NCBI RefSeq assembly: GCF_003286085.1
Contig: NW_020825338.1
Location: 372,001-436,000, forward strand
From: Drosophila persimilis
Taxonomy: Eukaryota > Arthropoda > Insecta > Diptera > Drosophilidae
Direction of reading: 5' to 3'
Length of the DNA: 64,000 nucleotides
Shown here: one piece after another, positions 12,835 to 25,650 of the stretch
How the letters are laid out: each line of letters starts with the position of its first letter
Position numbering within the stretch: position 1 is the stretch's first letter
The notes under the pieces: model-generated
What the model saw: only the letters and a program-made list of their open reading frames with translations
Databases searched by the model: none
Told to the model about the DNA's origin: nothing
Made by a program: the position numbers and the translations under genes

Positions 12835-12863
<29 letters not shown>
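12835..12863 (+). repeat. (CT)n microsatellite
   Basis: An uninterrupted CT run of about 14 units. A GGCGTGGCGT pentamer array follows at about 12969-13005. Confidence 0.85.
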
Positions 12864-12866
<3 letters not shown>

Positions 12867-13750
12867 CGTGTTTCCCTCTGTCCCTCTTTATAGAAGGGGG
12901 AGCGGAGCTTTGTGCCTTTTTGTTACTTTAGTGGACTTCTCAACTGCCTGGCTGGATGACTGGTCGGCGTGGCATGGCATGGCGTGGCGTGGCGTGGCGT
13001 GGCGTGCCTGTGCGCTGACAGTAAATGCTGAAAATTGAGTGCAACTTGTCGTAACTTTATTTTCAAATATATGCGGAAAGGACTAACCAGACAATGCACA
13101 AAACTCGCACTCGCACTCGCACTACATGGCCACCATCACTTTCACAGCATGGCCACACTCAATGAGATATGTGTGGCGGGGCGCATTTAACATGCGAAGG
13201 CCAGGCGACGAGCTCGTCCAATTCAAAGGACATTCAAGGAAAATCAGCAGCTTGTATTTGGACTTCAGTAGAACTACCTTGAGAATAGATATGTATGTGT
13301 GTATATAGTAGATCCATCAGGTCTCTTAAAAAATGATGTATCAAAACTTTTAGATTTCGGATGACTTAAGCACCTTAAGCGTCCCTTGAGTCTCCGGGTT
13401 TTCACATACAAATGGTTTATTTGTTCCTAGGTCCTAAGATGAAGACTTTCATCTTGGAGGCAGTATTGATGTCTGTGAATAAGGATCTACTGCTTTGCCG
13501 GAGCGTATCCTACAGGAGTTCAACGGTTGACACATTTGTCGCCTGCCCCATTCGCTTGGGTGCTGCACATACTCGTAGATACATATGTATCCATGTTGGA
13601 CTCGTGTGTGTGTGCGCTAAGTGTTTTGCAACAAAGTTTTTACGTGCTTTTGTCTGTACCTCTTTGCCATATCCTTGCCGTTACCGTTGCAGGTCCTGCG
13701 CCCATCACATCTCCTGGTCCGGGCCTGGGTCTCGGTCTGCGTCTGTGTCT

Positions 13751-13791
13751 GGGCTTGGGTCTGGGTCCGGGTCCGGGTCCGGGTCCGGGGG
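13751..13791 (+). repeat. GGGTCC/GGGTCT hexamer array
   Basis: Seven GGG runs are each separated by exactly three bases, ending in GGGGG. It is the longest perfect G3N3 array in the window and a strong G-quadruplex candidate on the plus strand. Confidence 0.85.
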
Positions 13792-16700
13792 CTTTTCACC
13801 ATCTCCATCTCCGTTGTTGGTCTCGTCTGCATAAGCTATGCGGTTGCCTGTCGCCTATCAGGCCAGGGACCTTACAAAACCTCACTCCCTCTGAGTCGTT
13901 CTCGTTCTGCGGTAAATTTAACGAATATGCAAGTCCTGGCCAGCTCCTGCTACTGCTCCCGTTGCTCCCTGCTCGTGTTTTACCTACAGATCCTGCTCCA
14001 TTACCCCGTTCAGCCGTTCATAAGTTAGCTGCAAAATTGTTTAAATTTGAGGCTTGGCTTGGCCTGGCACATACTCACACTGGTACCCACAGACACACCG
14101 ACCGACACACTGACCGACACACAACCCAGACACCCAAACGATCAACTTTGTCTTTCGTTCTTTAAGTTTGAAACACTTTACCGACCAGCCACGCCCTTAG
14201 GTCAGTCCCTGTCCAGCCCCAGCTCCAACACACGACAAATCAACTGGCAATCAATGGCCATTGGTGCCACTCTTGTGCCTTCGTAGTATCCAATAAATTG
14301 CAAGACATTCCACTTTTACCGTAACCGTAACCGTTACCTTTACCGGTACCGTTACCCAACGGCGAACGGAAATTCCTGCCCCTGCCTCCTGCCTCCTGCG
14401 CTCAAGTACCGATAAACAGTGTCGGGCCAGGGCTGCCACACCCCCTATTTCGTGTGTCTGTGCTCCACACTTCAATTTAGACGCTGAACAAAAAATGTAT
14501 ATGTGCATAAGGATGGCTACTTGCAGATCTATCCTTCCTCAGAACCCACATACGATATATTATGATAAGTCCATGGCTTTCAACTACTTCGCATAGATCG
14601 TGTTCCTATATATGTAGACTTGATTGACTGTGATCATCATCCTATCTTGATGGCTCCAAAGGTTCTATGACGATTGAGGCAGTATTTCATTCGCCCCAGC
14701 TTTCCAGCAGAGAAATTAGCGTGCTTCTCTTGGGAGCCCTCGACCCCACTTTCGTGCATCAAATCGAGTCTGGGCGGCAGATTTTTTTTAGTCGTTTGAA
14801 TGCCACAGACTTACAGTATATGGTAGCAAAGCTGCACATCTCCTGGCACCCGGACGCATACTCCAGCAAAAGCTAAAGTTATATCGAAGGTATATGGTAC
14901 GTATGCAGGTGTGTGCATCGTGAGAGGGTCGCTGGAGAGAGCAGACTTCTTTGAGTTTGCATATCTTTGCCTGGCCAATTTGAATATTGTAACAAGAAAG
15001 AAAAAACCCCCTAAAATAAGGATAAAAGGGAGGGAAAACCCTAACAAACTGCAGTACAACGAAGCATTGATACGCTGCAAAGGGAATCGCTGGTGGATAG
15101 AATGCCTGGATGATTCTGGATTCCCAATTCGATGGAAAATTTCCAACAAAACGTCGAAAAGCATAATAGTCATTAGCCTATACTCGCAAGATTCCCATTG
15201 ACTCTTAAAATAAGTTTAACTTGCCAGGAAGAATATCTTTACATTTCTCCCAAAGGTATCCAAGGCACACGAATGCCATTGGACCATGGGGAATTCGACG
15301 AAAAATGTTACGGAAAAATGGCCATTTGATTGGGTGTTGTTAGAACACATAATCACATCCTTCCTAATGCTATTCCCTATGGAGATATCCCGCTCTGAAT
15401 AATGCCAAAGCTGGGCAAGGAATTCGCTGATAAATTTCCAAGAAAGTCCCAAAATCCTTGGGTAATTGCTAGGAAAAATGATACCCTTTCTCCAATGTAC
15501 ACAAAAAACCCACACATGCAAAGAAGCCCATTGTACGGGCAATTCTATTCTCCACTGGAATTTTGGTATGAGTGTGGGTCCGTTGAATACCACACACACA
15601 CACACACACACTTACACACATACATCTCTTTCGAGACGCCACACAATCGCCTTATTTATCATACATCAATGTAAGAGTACTCGTCCAGGCACCTTGGCCT
15701 TTGATAGTGCCATCTGAACGGAGGTAAAAAGCGGAGCAAGCTCGGAATTGTAGCAGAAATTTCTAGTCCTAACCCTGCGGCCCAAAAGAGGCCTAAAGAG
15801 AGGCAAGAATTTTCTACCAATTGCCTTTGCTTTGTGTCGGACATCTGCCAAGCAATTTTCGGCTTAATTTGTCAAAGAATATTTGCGTGAAGTTTTCAAT
15901 ATCCCAGCTATGGGAGGTCACGGCGGTTACAGGAACTGGCAGCAAAGAGATTTTGTTCAAGGAATTTCCGCCCTGTCTAACATTTACGCTTTGGGATTAA
16001 TTGACACAACACATCCCTGGTGTAAGAGGCGGCGGACTTGCACAGGAGCAGGCGATGCCGTCAACAGGTGCCGCAATGCACAAAAGTAAAATTCCACACT
16101 GAATATGTTTGCAGTGACGAAGCTCAGATACCCATGCCCCACATTTTGTATACTACTAGTTTCCTTTCTCTTCCTGAAACACTTTACATACCTTTCCTTT
16201 TGCGTAATTACTAGAAATATTTTGGTACTTAATTCGAGTTTCGATATCTATGAAAACACTGCCAGGAAAATCACAAAAATCAAACATACGGTCTTTAAGA
16301 TATAAGCCAAAAAAAGACCAGACGTTACGTCACCAAAAACAGAAGTGGTTTTTAAGGTTGAGGTAGAAATTTTCATATATATATACGAAATATTCAGTGT
16401 TCAGTTCTTCGATTAATATGAAGCTCAATTAAACCATTTTCATTGCTCCATCTGCGGATTTCTTATAGGAAAATTTTACTTCGTTCCTTGACTTGTGAAG
16501 TTTTTTCTGTGATCAAAACGAGCATACCCTCTGCCAGGGTATCACTACGTGTAGAACCAGACCCAAAAGAAAAGCCAATAAAATTGAGCACTAAATTAAA
16601 TGCAAATAAAATATAAACATTTTTAGGGATATATTTTGACAGCGAATCAAAATTAATCCCTCTCTCTGTGCGTGTGTGTAAACGGGACGTTGATATCTGA

Positions 16701-17093
16701 GACCATTGGCACCCGTCATTACTAGGGCGAAAAATAATAATGCATTGGGAGCATAATGATGTGCTTGTACAAATGGCAACATAATTAATTTGTATTATTT
16801 ATTGAATCACATGTCCGACGCTTCAAATGAAAATGGATTTTAATTGAATGCATATGAAGGGGATGAAAACCTTCAGCCCTGCCCTGCCCGGCCTGTCCGG
16901 GCCGGGACTAAGTTGTTTCGAATTTCCATGTGCAAATATTTAACTCAATTATTAGCTCAATGAGCAGTGATATCACTGATTTAAATATTTATCCAGAATA
17001 TATTTACACATTTGTGCATGAATTGTATTTTCACAGCCAATAAATACGACAAATAAAGTCATTCTCACATCATCATCGGGATGAGTGCCATAA

Positions 17094-17117
17094 ATATACT
17101 CGTATATACGAGTATAT
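17094..17117. repeat. Perfect 24-bp palindrome
   Basis: ATATACTCGTAT is followed directly by its own reverse complement ATACGAGTATAT, with no spacer. It is flanked by AT-rich sequence. It may be microsatellite-derived or a binding site for a dimeric factor. Confidence 0.8.
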
Positions 17118-17550
17118 ACATATATATATATTTATTTTAAACTAATTAAGACAGTCATAAAATGGTCACCAAATATCTACACACCAGTGCCGACAATAAA
17201 GCATTTTTTAATGTCAAACAAGTGTTTGTACGACCGCCCATTCGGCTGTTTCAGCGACTATTAACATATCCATAAATATTTTGAATGTATCACAATTAGG
17301 CTGTTCTCTGTTGGATAATCGTAAATCATTCAAAAGTCAGTTTTGCAATGCAGAGATTCGGTCGTTTTGGTGGACAGCTTCCTGGGCTCTGGGCTCTGGG
17401 TCCTGCCTCCTGCGTCCTGGGTCCTGGGAAATCTCTAAGCTCTTATGTACATACACAAGCTTCGTTTCTGGGTATTGGTTTGGATAATTGCAACGGAATG
17501 CAGCTGTTTGGGCTGCCTTCTGGCTATTTTTGATAGGACCTATGAGCAAC

Positions 17551-17553
17551 ACT

Positions 17554-17588
<35 letters not shown>

Positions 17589-17589
17589 C
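17551..17589 (+). repeat. (CA)n microsatellite
   Basis: An uninterrupted CA run of about 19 units, the longest in the window. Confidence 0.9.
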
Positions 17590-19027
17590 TCTGTCTGGCG
17601 ACACCATGTCGCCTTGGACCATGCCATTCGTGTGTGTCTGTCCGTCCCCTGGCTGTCATTCCGTCGCCTCGTGTTTGTTTGCCCTGGCTTTGTGGCTCGC
17701 TTCTGCTGCTGCTGCTGCCTCTCGTTTTTCCCTAAAAATATTGTTCAAGCTTATATTTGATATGCTTGGCGCACACATTTGTGTGAATATAATTCAAATT
17801 AATTTCAATTTGCCGTAAATGATTTTACGCATGTAATTTATGCAGCATTTAATTGGAAAACTTTAACCGCAAACTAACCGTAAGGCTAACATATCATCAA
17901 ATTTACATCCGTTCTATTTACGATCCAGAATACATACGTACGTACGTGTTCAATTAGTGAATATATTGTTAATAGACCGATGCAGCACCTGCATAGATCA
18001 TGTGGTTTCATTAGATCATCGACAGATCTGGCACTCTCTGGGGATGGCCTAACATCACAAATTCAAAACTTCGTTCAATGAATCGCTCTTTTAAATGGAG
18101 GGAAGTTCCCATGGAACCGCAGAGATTTAAAACTGGTTAAATTCCTAACTTATTAATTGCCAAGAAAACCCTTATTCCTATGTACGAGTATTCTCTGTAT
18201 CACAAACACCCACGCAGTGTTGGTCGCCCCCCTACTGGCCTCCTGTCACTATCAATGTTACGGGTATTTCGCTCAATTTCCCTCCCTCTGTCGCCCTCTT
18301 GCAAAGCCGCCAAAAGTGCAAGTTTGAGCCGTAGTCAATGTCACAACTTAAAGAGGATATAGGGCTAGTCGTACCTACAAAAAGCCACATTCAACTATAC
18401 TCTTGTGTGAAGTCCATAAATACGTAAGTCAGAACCTGTCAATGCGCTTTCGCTGGCATTTCTGATGAATAATTGAGACATTTTGTGGAACCAAGAACCT
18501 TTGGAACAGCCAATCCCCAGCCGCCTACGGGCGCCTATGAGGGAGTTATGGAGTTATGGAAACCGCATTCGTCAAAGCCAAATCGCAGCCAGTAGAAATG
18601 TTTTGTCAGTAGAGAGCTCAAGGGCCCCACATGGCCACAATGGTGCTTACACTTGCCACTTGATTTGTGAGGCTGTCTTTGATGTTTTCGGTGATTGTTC
18701 TCGTGTGTGACTGTCCCGTAATGGAAATCCTTTTGTCAAATTAAATTCTGGCAAATTAATTCTGTTGCAGCCGAATGTGTTGTCCGGGCCAGTCGAAGCC
18801 CCCGAAAAGAGAAGCAAGAGCAGGATCTGGGGGGGGACCAGGACCACCTGGGTGAACGGCCGGCTAAATATTTCAGCAAGCCCATACTGGTGACCCCATG
18901 CAGGTGTCTGCAATTACCTGGAACTCAATTAAGTAATTATTAAGGGTCTCGCACCCGGAACCCTCCCTCATAAGAATTTTATGCCCACCCAGACCCAGAC
19001 GGAGACCCGGACCCAGACCTGGCCGTC

Positions 19028-19034
19028 TATAAAA
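19028..19034 (+). promoter_or_regulatory. Candidate TATA box for Or92a
   Basis: TATAAAA lies 44 nt upstream of the Or92a start codon. Used at the normal distance of about 30 nt, transcription would start near 19058 and give a leader of only about 14 nt. That is very short, so the match could be fortuitous. Confidence 0.35.
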
Positions 19035-19071
19035 GCCTCGGCCGAGCAGAGCTTGGCCCCAAAGCATCGTC

Positions 19072-20409
19072 ATGTTGTGGGGCAAGCGGAAGGAGAAACG
19101 AGAGCTGCGCACCTTCGAGGATCTCACCCGATTCCCGATGGCCTTCTACAAGACGATCGGCGAAGATCTGTACTCGGATCGGGACAAGAACCTCGTCCGC
19201 CGGTATCTCCTGCGCTTCTATCTGGTAATGGGCTTTCTCAACTTCAACGCGTATGTGGTGGGCGAGATAGCCTACTTCATAGTGCACATCACGTCGACGA
19301 CCACGTTGCTGGAGGCCACCGCAGTGGCACCGTGCATCGGCTTCAGCTTCATGGCCGATTTCAAGCAGTTCGGGCTGACTGTGAATCGGGGGCGCCTCGT
19401 CCAGCTGCTAGACGATCTCAAGGCGTTATTTCCCACCACCCTGGAGACGCAGCGGGCGTACAACGTGTCCTACTACCAGCGGCACATGAACCAGGTGATG
19501 ACCTTGTTTACGATCCTGTGCATGACCTACACCTCGTCGTTCAGCTTCTATCCGGCCATCAAGGCCACAATAAAGTACTACTTTCTTGGCTCTGAGATCT
19601 TTGAGCGGAACTACGGATTTCACATTCTATTTCCCTACGATGCGGAGACGGATCTGACCGTTTACTGGTTCTCCTATTGGGGCCTGGCCCATTGCGCCTA
19701 TGTGGCCGGGGTGTCCTATGTCTGTGTGGATCTGCTCCTGATCACGACCATCACCCAGCTGACGATGCACTTCAGCTATATGGCCGACACTCTGGAGGCC
19801 TACGACGGCGACGAGCACACGGACGAGGAGAACATCAAGTACCTGCACAATCTGGTGGTCTACCATTCAAGGGCCTTAGAGTGGGTTTCGTTCAGCTCCT
19901 CAGAGCCATGGCTAACTGGAACTCTTCTTTTGCAGTCTCAGCGAGGAGGTGAACAGCATCTTCAGCTTCACCATCCTGTGGAACTTCATTGCGGCGTCTC
20001 TGGTGATTTGCTTTGCTGGGTTCCAGATCACGGCCTCCAATGTGGAGGATATAGTGCTCTACTTCATCTTCTTCTCGGCCTCTCTGGTTCAGGTCTTTGT
20101 CGTCTGCTACTATGGCGATGAAATGATCTCTTCGGTGAGCTAATCTAACATTTCTAACGATTCGTTTCGGCATTGATGGGTGCCTTGGGCTTACAGAGTT
20201 CCCGGATTGGTCATGCCGCCTTCAATCAGAACTGGTTGCCCTGCAGCACCCAGTACAAGATGATCCTTAAGTACATCATCATGCGCAGCCAGAAGCCCGC
20301 CTCCATACGACCACCGACCTTTCCGCCCATATCGTTCAACACCTTCATGAAGGTCATCAGCATGTCGTATCAGTTCTTTGCTCTTCTGCGCACAACTTAC
20401 TACGGCTGA
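19072..20409 (+). CDS. Or92a: Odorant receptor 92a
   Basis: This is an insect odorant receptor, a seven-helix ligand-gated cation channel subunit with cytoplasmic N-terminus that works with Orco in sensory dendrites. From memory the D. melanogaster Or92a protein matches nearly throughout, including the N-terminal TFEDLTRFPMAFYKTIGEDL and the last residues YQFFALLRTTYYG; there it serves ab1B neurons, responds to diacetyl and drives attraction to vinegar. I place exons at 19072-19880, 19936-20134 and 20197-20409 (406 residues), with introns of 55 nt (GTGGGT...TTGCAG) and 62 nt (GTGAGC...TTACAG). The first splice creates an Asp codon across the junction. Hydrophobic helices lie at roughly residues 46-66, 77-97, 140-162, 203-235, 285-306, 310-331 and 375-392. 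No frame disruption is seen, so it should be functional. No other gene is adjacent. Confidence 0.9.
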
Positions 20410-20685
20410 GGGTGCATCGCCACATATTAAGGGAAAATTGCATAGAAGATTGAAGGAAACATAAACATATAACAAAAGACACATTTTTTTGGTAGTGCTA
20501 GAAACCATCTAGAGTTTATTCAGACTTAGAACGCTTCGCACTGGAGTTTCTCTTATTATACTAACATATCTTATATATGCTGTTGAAAAATCCAAATCCT
20601 CGCGTTGAATAGGACTCTCAAATCAAAAGTGAATCGTAAAAAGGAAAATAATTAGTAATTAAAAGATTGTTGAATGTATATTAAT

Positions 20686-20691
20686 AATAAA
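20686..20691 (+). terminator. Polyadenylation signal after Or92a
   Basis: AATAAA lies 277 nt after the stop codon in AT-rich sequence, with a TTTTTGTGG-type GU-rich element about 20 nt further on. It is the nearest canonical signal downstream of the gene. Confidence 0.55.
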
Positions 20692-23600
20692 TTTATTGAA
20701 AAAGGCTAATTTTTGTGGATTCCCCTTGAGCAAGGAAGTGAATGAATGAAATTACCAAGAAGCAAAATTGCATAGTGTGTGTGTTTCTATTCGATTGGAA
20801 GTTGTACGTCTGTCGGTACACATATGTATGTATCTTCACATGTTGTATCTAGGAGTAGTATCTAGGAGTATCTATGCATATTGTGGGTGTTATTTTTTCA
20901 ATAAGTGAAATTCCAAATGAAAGTATTCACTCCTACTCTCTCGCATTAACATTTTAAAGAGTTGAACGGAGCGGAATAAACCGTTGCATACACACACACA
21001 CACGGACAGATATACACCTGGGGGGCACTTGTCATGGCCGATGTCTGTTGTTGTAATTTTTAATTGCTTATCAGCAATTTATATACATAAATATATTTAC
21101 ACCCAGCTGCCCCAACACACCGGGACACCGGGACTCCCGGACATCTGGACGCGTATGCACAGAAACATGTCTCTGTAAAAATAAATCAATAAATGTCAAA
21201 AGCAATCAAAGCCCATTAAATGTCTGATTGTCTTCCCGCCTCCAGAGAGAGATACGGCGATATATGGTGGAGAAAGGAGTGTGATAATTCGGACCATTTG
21301 ATACCAGAGCAGGCCCGTTTATTGATGTTTAATAGCCTGTGGACGGGGCATGCCAATAAGGCCAGGAGCTTGGCACTGGGTCAGAAATCTGAGATCTCCC
21401 TTATACTCGAGTATACGAGTACGTTATTCGGGTCAAAAATGTGGGGATACAATTTTGATTTCAGTAAGAACAAAATAGAACATACAAATATCTTTGACTT
21501 AAAAAGTTCAAGATTCATGAAAGAACAGCGAGCTTCCTGAATCCTTTGAAACCCAGGGATTTGAGAAAGCCAGTGCGATATCTTTCCCGCTTCTCGGGCG
21601 TAAATTAACTTCGGGTTTTTCTTTTTAAATTTTCGCACTTGTCCCTGATAGTTTTCCAATTTATGCAGTACATTTTTCGGAAAGTCGATGTGCATCCTGT
21701 TATTCATTTTCGTTTCTGTTGTTAGCCGGCTTCGAGAAGCCGAATTGTTTCTTCAACTAGTTTATCTGACCGTCAAGTTTTTCGGAACGGCAACTTAACT
21801 TGAAGTCGAGAGACTGGCCCCAAGTACTGCATTTGATATATCGTATGCGATATATGTAATTGGTGAGCGTTTGATTCCAAATTATTACTATGTACAATGT
21901 ACATAGATGTGGTGTATTTGTGAATCAGGAACTTAAAGGAACAAATTATTATTAATGTTTTATGTACATCCTTATAACTGTATTTTCTCTCGATGTATGG
22001 TGTGGGTTTATCTCTGTCTATTTGTAGAGTGATTTCATTTGCGACTTTGTGAATCCGTGCTTATTTGATGTTTATTTTTTGTGCTGTGGTTTACTTATTG
22101 TTTATAATCAGCTCCAGCGAATGGCACTGCCCCGAGCCTGTTTATTGATTGAGAGAATGATGGCACTTCTGTTTGCTCCCCCAAAATCAACATCGACTAT
22201 TATAAACCAGACCAGAATCAACACCAACTGATTTAATGTCCTTGACAGCTATACAAATGTACATACGTACATGTCGCTCATATGGAAAGATACACTTGCA
22301 CTCGCACATGTGAACCCATGCATCCGCAAACCGTAAAGCACAAGCTTTATCGGCTTAATATGGACATAAAGTAGTTTCCTCGATATAACAAGATGTAACA
22401 AAGTTCTTAAATTATGCGATGAATCAAGTACTTTATGCTACACCGGCGTTACCCAACGACCCAATCTGATAGTTGTGGGGCTTTAAGCATTTTGAATGAA
22501 TTATGGCTTTCTTTTGGGGTTTCGTTGTATCATAGTTACGTAAGTGGTTCTAATGAACTATGCAATTCTGGAAAGCTGATAAATGCAACAATAAGTTGGA
22601 CCTGAACACTTTGAAGCTCCAGCTTACCGGCTGGGCAGTATTAAGCTTTCAAATGCCTTGTTCAAAATTACCTGTCAGCTGCAGAGACTATGCACAATAT
22701 GTACAATTTTAAGTGAATGACTTACAGAACTATTTTCCTTTTGTCCATTTAGATCATCAATGGCCGAAACACGCTCTAATTTGAAAAGGAATTTTGTCAA
22801 TTTAATTCAGTCTTGCAGGGGTGTCTTTTGAGAAAATATTCTGAGGAATAATAGTTTTAGCTGCATAAAATCAAATGGAAAAACATACTGATGAAAGAAG
22901 TCGATTTTAGCTATGGGCTATCTAGGTGGAAAGCGCCAAGAAGCTGGCATGAAGAAAAAACGAGGACTTAAGCAAATATTAGTTGTGGGAAACTAAGTGA
23001 AATATTGAAAATATTATACCATGTATGCCCTTACGAAGGATGTGTGTGTGCAAAGAAAAGAAGGATGCAGGATATTCATCCAAATAAGAGTTATACATAT
23101 TTTGAGAGAGTTTATAGATTATACTTCAGTGATGGCCACTCCGATTATTATAATATATTTATTCATTTATGCACATACATATATGTTTATGTAGTTGGAA
23201 CCACACCCTATGTGGTGTGGCCAGTGCTTTGGTCTGAGAAGACTTATAGTCGGATTACCCAACATTTGGGCCATTAACTGTGCCTCAACCTTTCATTGAG
23301 TCAAACCTGTTCAAAGTGGCATATTGTTTTTGCACAAATATATTTATTTCACTAGTAATTGATGTAATGAAATATTTTAGTGAATATTGTCTTTGCTGAA
23401 ATTTATCTTGCGAAAAATTGCAAATTGCAAACAAATTTACATACATAACATGTATACGTATTTACATATCTACAAATTCTTCTTTAGTTGTTCTTTAGTT
23501 TTAATAACAAATATTATTTCGCACCAATTATGGGAAAACAGAAGCAACAGAAAATGAATCCATCCACCATGTCCTCGTATGTCATGGTCCAAATAAATTC

Positions 23601-25068
23601 CTTAAAGGGGCAAAACGCTCGGAGTGTGCATTGTAGGGAGGACAAAAGAGAGCCCTACTCGAAAAACGAACCAAACAATTTTTACATTGTGTCTATACCC
23701 TAATAAAAGGTATTGTGTTGAAGGCACCTCCTCTACAGTATCTCTTTATTTATTTATAAAATTGTAGGCTACGTTAAAACTTATAGTTATAGCCAGAGCA
23801 ACAAGTATTTTCAAATATATGTGCGTATATATACGCGTAAGAATATATTCAATAGTCGCATTGATATATTCCATGTTCTTCTGTGCTACTCAGCTATTCG
23901 GCTGTTGAATGGATTATTGTTTTTGCAGAAGGTTCACTAGAAACAAATTGATTCTTTCACCTCTAATTGGTAAGGGAAAATATTCATAGTTTGTGCTCAA
24001 ATTTAGCCTGCGACAAATTGTTTCCTTCCTTGGACGAGTGACTCGTAATTGGTGCGAGCAAATATTCCTCTTTATTAAAATCTAAGGAATTTTCTGAGAT
24101 GTTCATTGGATGCTGAAATAAAAGTCTCTCAGTCTGACAATGTTACACTTTGAATCCACACATCTCCCCTGATGCACATCTCAGCTAAAGCGAAAGGTTG
24201 GGTCTCTCTCATTGTAACTGGTTGCTAGGAAAAGCTATCTTGGCCCTTGAATATGGCTGTGGCGACCACTTAAAAGATTGCCAGCTAGTTGTTGGCTCTT
24301 TGGTGGTTGGAAACTTGCTGCATGACATTCCCTTGCACACATACGAGTGGAGCTGGAGCTGGAGCTGGGGCTCCCAAATGTGCCACTAATTTGTGGGCAT
24401 GTGAAAATGTTTCTTACGCTTCGCTTTTTATGACCAGCTTCACGGACAGTCAGTGCGGATGAGTGGCAGTGGTCGCTGCTGCGCGGCAGCTAAGGTGAGA
24501 ATGTCTGTTGCTGGAGGGCTGTCTCCCGGAAGGAGCACGTACCAGCTGGCAGTTATTAACAATTTGGTTGGCTGGTTTCGCCCAGTGTTTGGCGCTTTTT
24601 TAGAGGCAACTTCGTTGGAGCAACAAAGTTACTGTTACTGTTACTCTTCCGAACACTGACGCTGGCCAGAATGCAGCCCTGCGAGCACATGGTTGCCTGA
24701 GCTACCAAATTGACAATTATCTGCCAGCGGTTGGGTGAGCGCCGTGATCTGAAAACGAGTGCACGCTACCAATTGCTTCCAAGTACAATGTACAATACAT
24801 ACATATATCTGTGTGGCTCGCGACGATATAGTTATTCCAATCGAAAAAGAACAGCCCCTCTGGGTTATATCAAACGTATATAGGTTTCTTAAGGAATACG
24901 AGTATGTGCACGCAAAAAACAAAACCCTGAGAACCGAATTGGACTAAAATATTTCTGCAATTATATTGGCACCGAGAGTGAAAATATATTAAAATGGATT
25001 TATTTTCATTATATTTTTTTGTCTGTTTGCTCCATTTATATTTAAATCAAATCTGTAAGTCTGTATTT
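20692..25068. other. Gene-free AT-rich stretch
   Basis: No supportable gene. On the minus strand at 21381-21707 an open frame of 108 codons begins MNNRMHIDFPKNVLHKLENY and is lysine-rich at first, then turns into filler; I cannot assign it. TACATATGTA-like palindromes recur (for example near 20820 and 22260). Confidence 0.5.
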
Positions 25069-25650
25069 AGGTTAGGTTAGGCTATAGCGGTAGCTGGGGA
25101 GAGGGGATGAGCCTTCCCCAGCTCACTTGGACCTGTTAGAGGTCCTGTTTAGAGGACCTATTTTGCCGAGGGGGTGTGTGCCACCTCTCACTGCCGTCCC
25201 ATCCGGTGGCTTGGATGAATTTGGACAGGATCCCTAATTTGGTTTCGGAATGGTCCGAAGTGTCCGTGAAGCCAAAGTCGACGATTTCCCAGGGCCGGGC
25301 AATGACAGAAGAAGTGGGGGACAGATTCCTCCCTTTCCTCGTCACGACAACTTCTGCAGAAGTCATTGTGAGGGATTGGCAGCCAGGAGGAGTGTGTGCC
25401 AGTGTCCCCTGATGGCTCGAGTAACTACAGAGCACTGGGCCCTTCGATTGATATGGCCATATCGATCCCGAGACCTGTCATCTCCTGTTTGCATTTTGCT
25501 CGAATATTTCGTGCGTGAGGAGCCTGCACATAGCCAAAGGCATCGCTACTTGATCCCTCTCTGATAAGGGAGGGATCGTAGTGCCCTGCCTGGCTAGCTC
25601 GCCGGCGGCCTATGACCGCTCTGCGATCTCGTTCAGAGACCTTCGGCTGT
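25069..25650 (-). mobile_element. Decayed LINE 3' end
   Basis: On the minus strand a frame ends in SKFIQATGWDGS, which resembles the C-terminal RFI-ATGW end of LOA/I-type LINE ORF2 proteins, preceded by what looks like a decayed Cys/His region. Beyond it, in the minus direction, the sequence ends in CTAACCTAACCTAAA. The terminal 70 bp, read on the plus strand as GGTTAGG-x-AGCGGTAGC to TCACTTGGACCT, recurs at about 43745-43815, as expected for a repeat family. The coding part is broken, so the copy is dead. Confidence 0.45.

Larger units (their letters stand above)
13792..19027. other. Intergenic stretch upstream of Or92a
   Basis: No gene is supportable. It contains CA runs at 15590-15611 and 17551-17589 and a perfect 24-bp palindrome at 17094-17117. 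A 96-codon open frame at 14911-15201 has a protein-like middle (RCKGNRWWIECLDDSG) but no family I know and no clear gene context. AT-rich blocks near 16780-17200 rich in TAATTAATT and ATTTA words could be regulatory, but I cannot show it. Confidence 0.55.

Noticed and set aside
25065-25082. TTAGG-like repeat considered as telomeric
   Set aside because: Only two or three units, at the end of a LINE-like remnant, and Drosophila telomeres do not use TTAGG.
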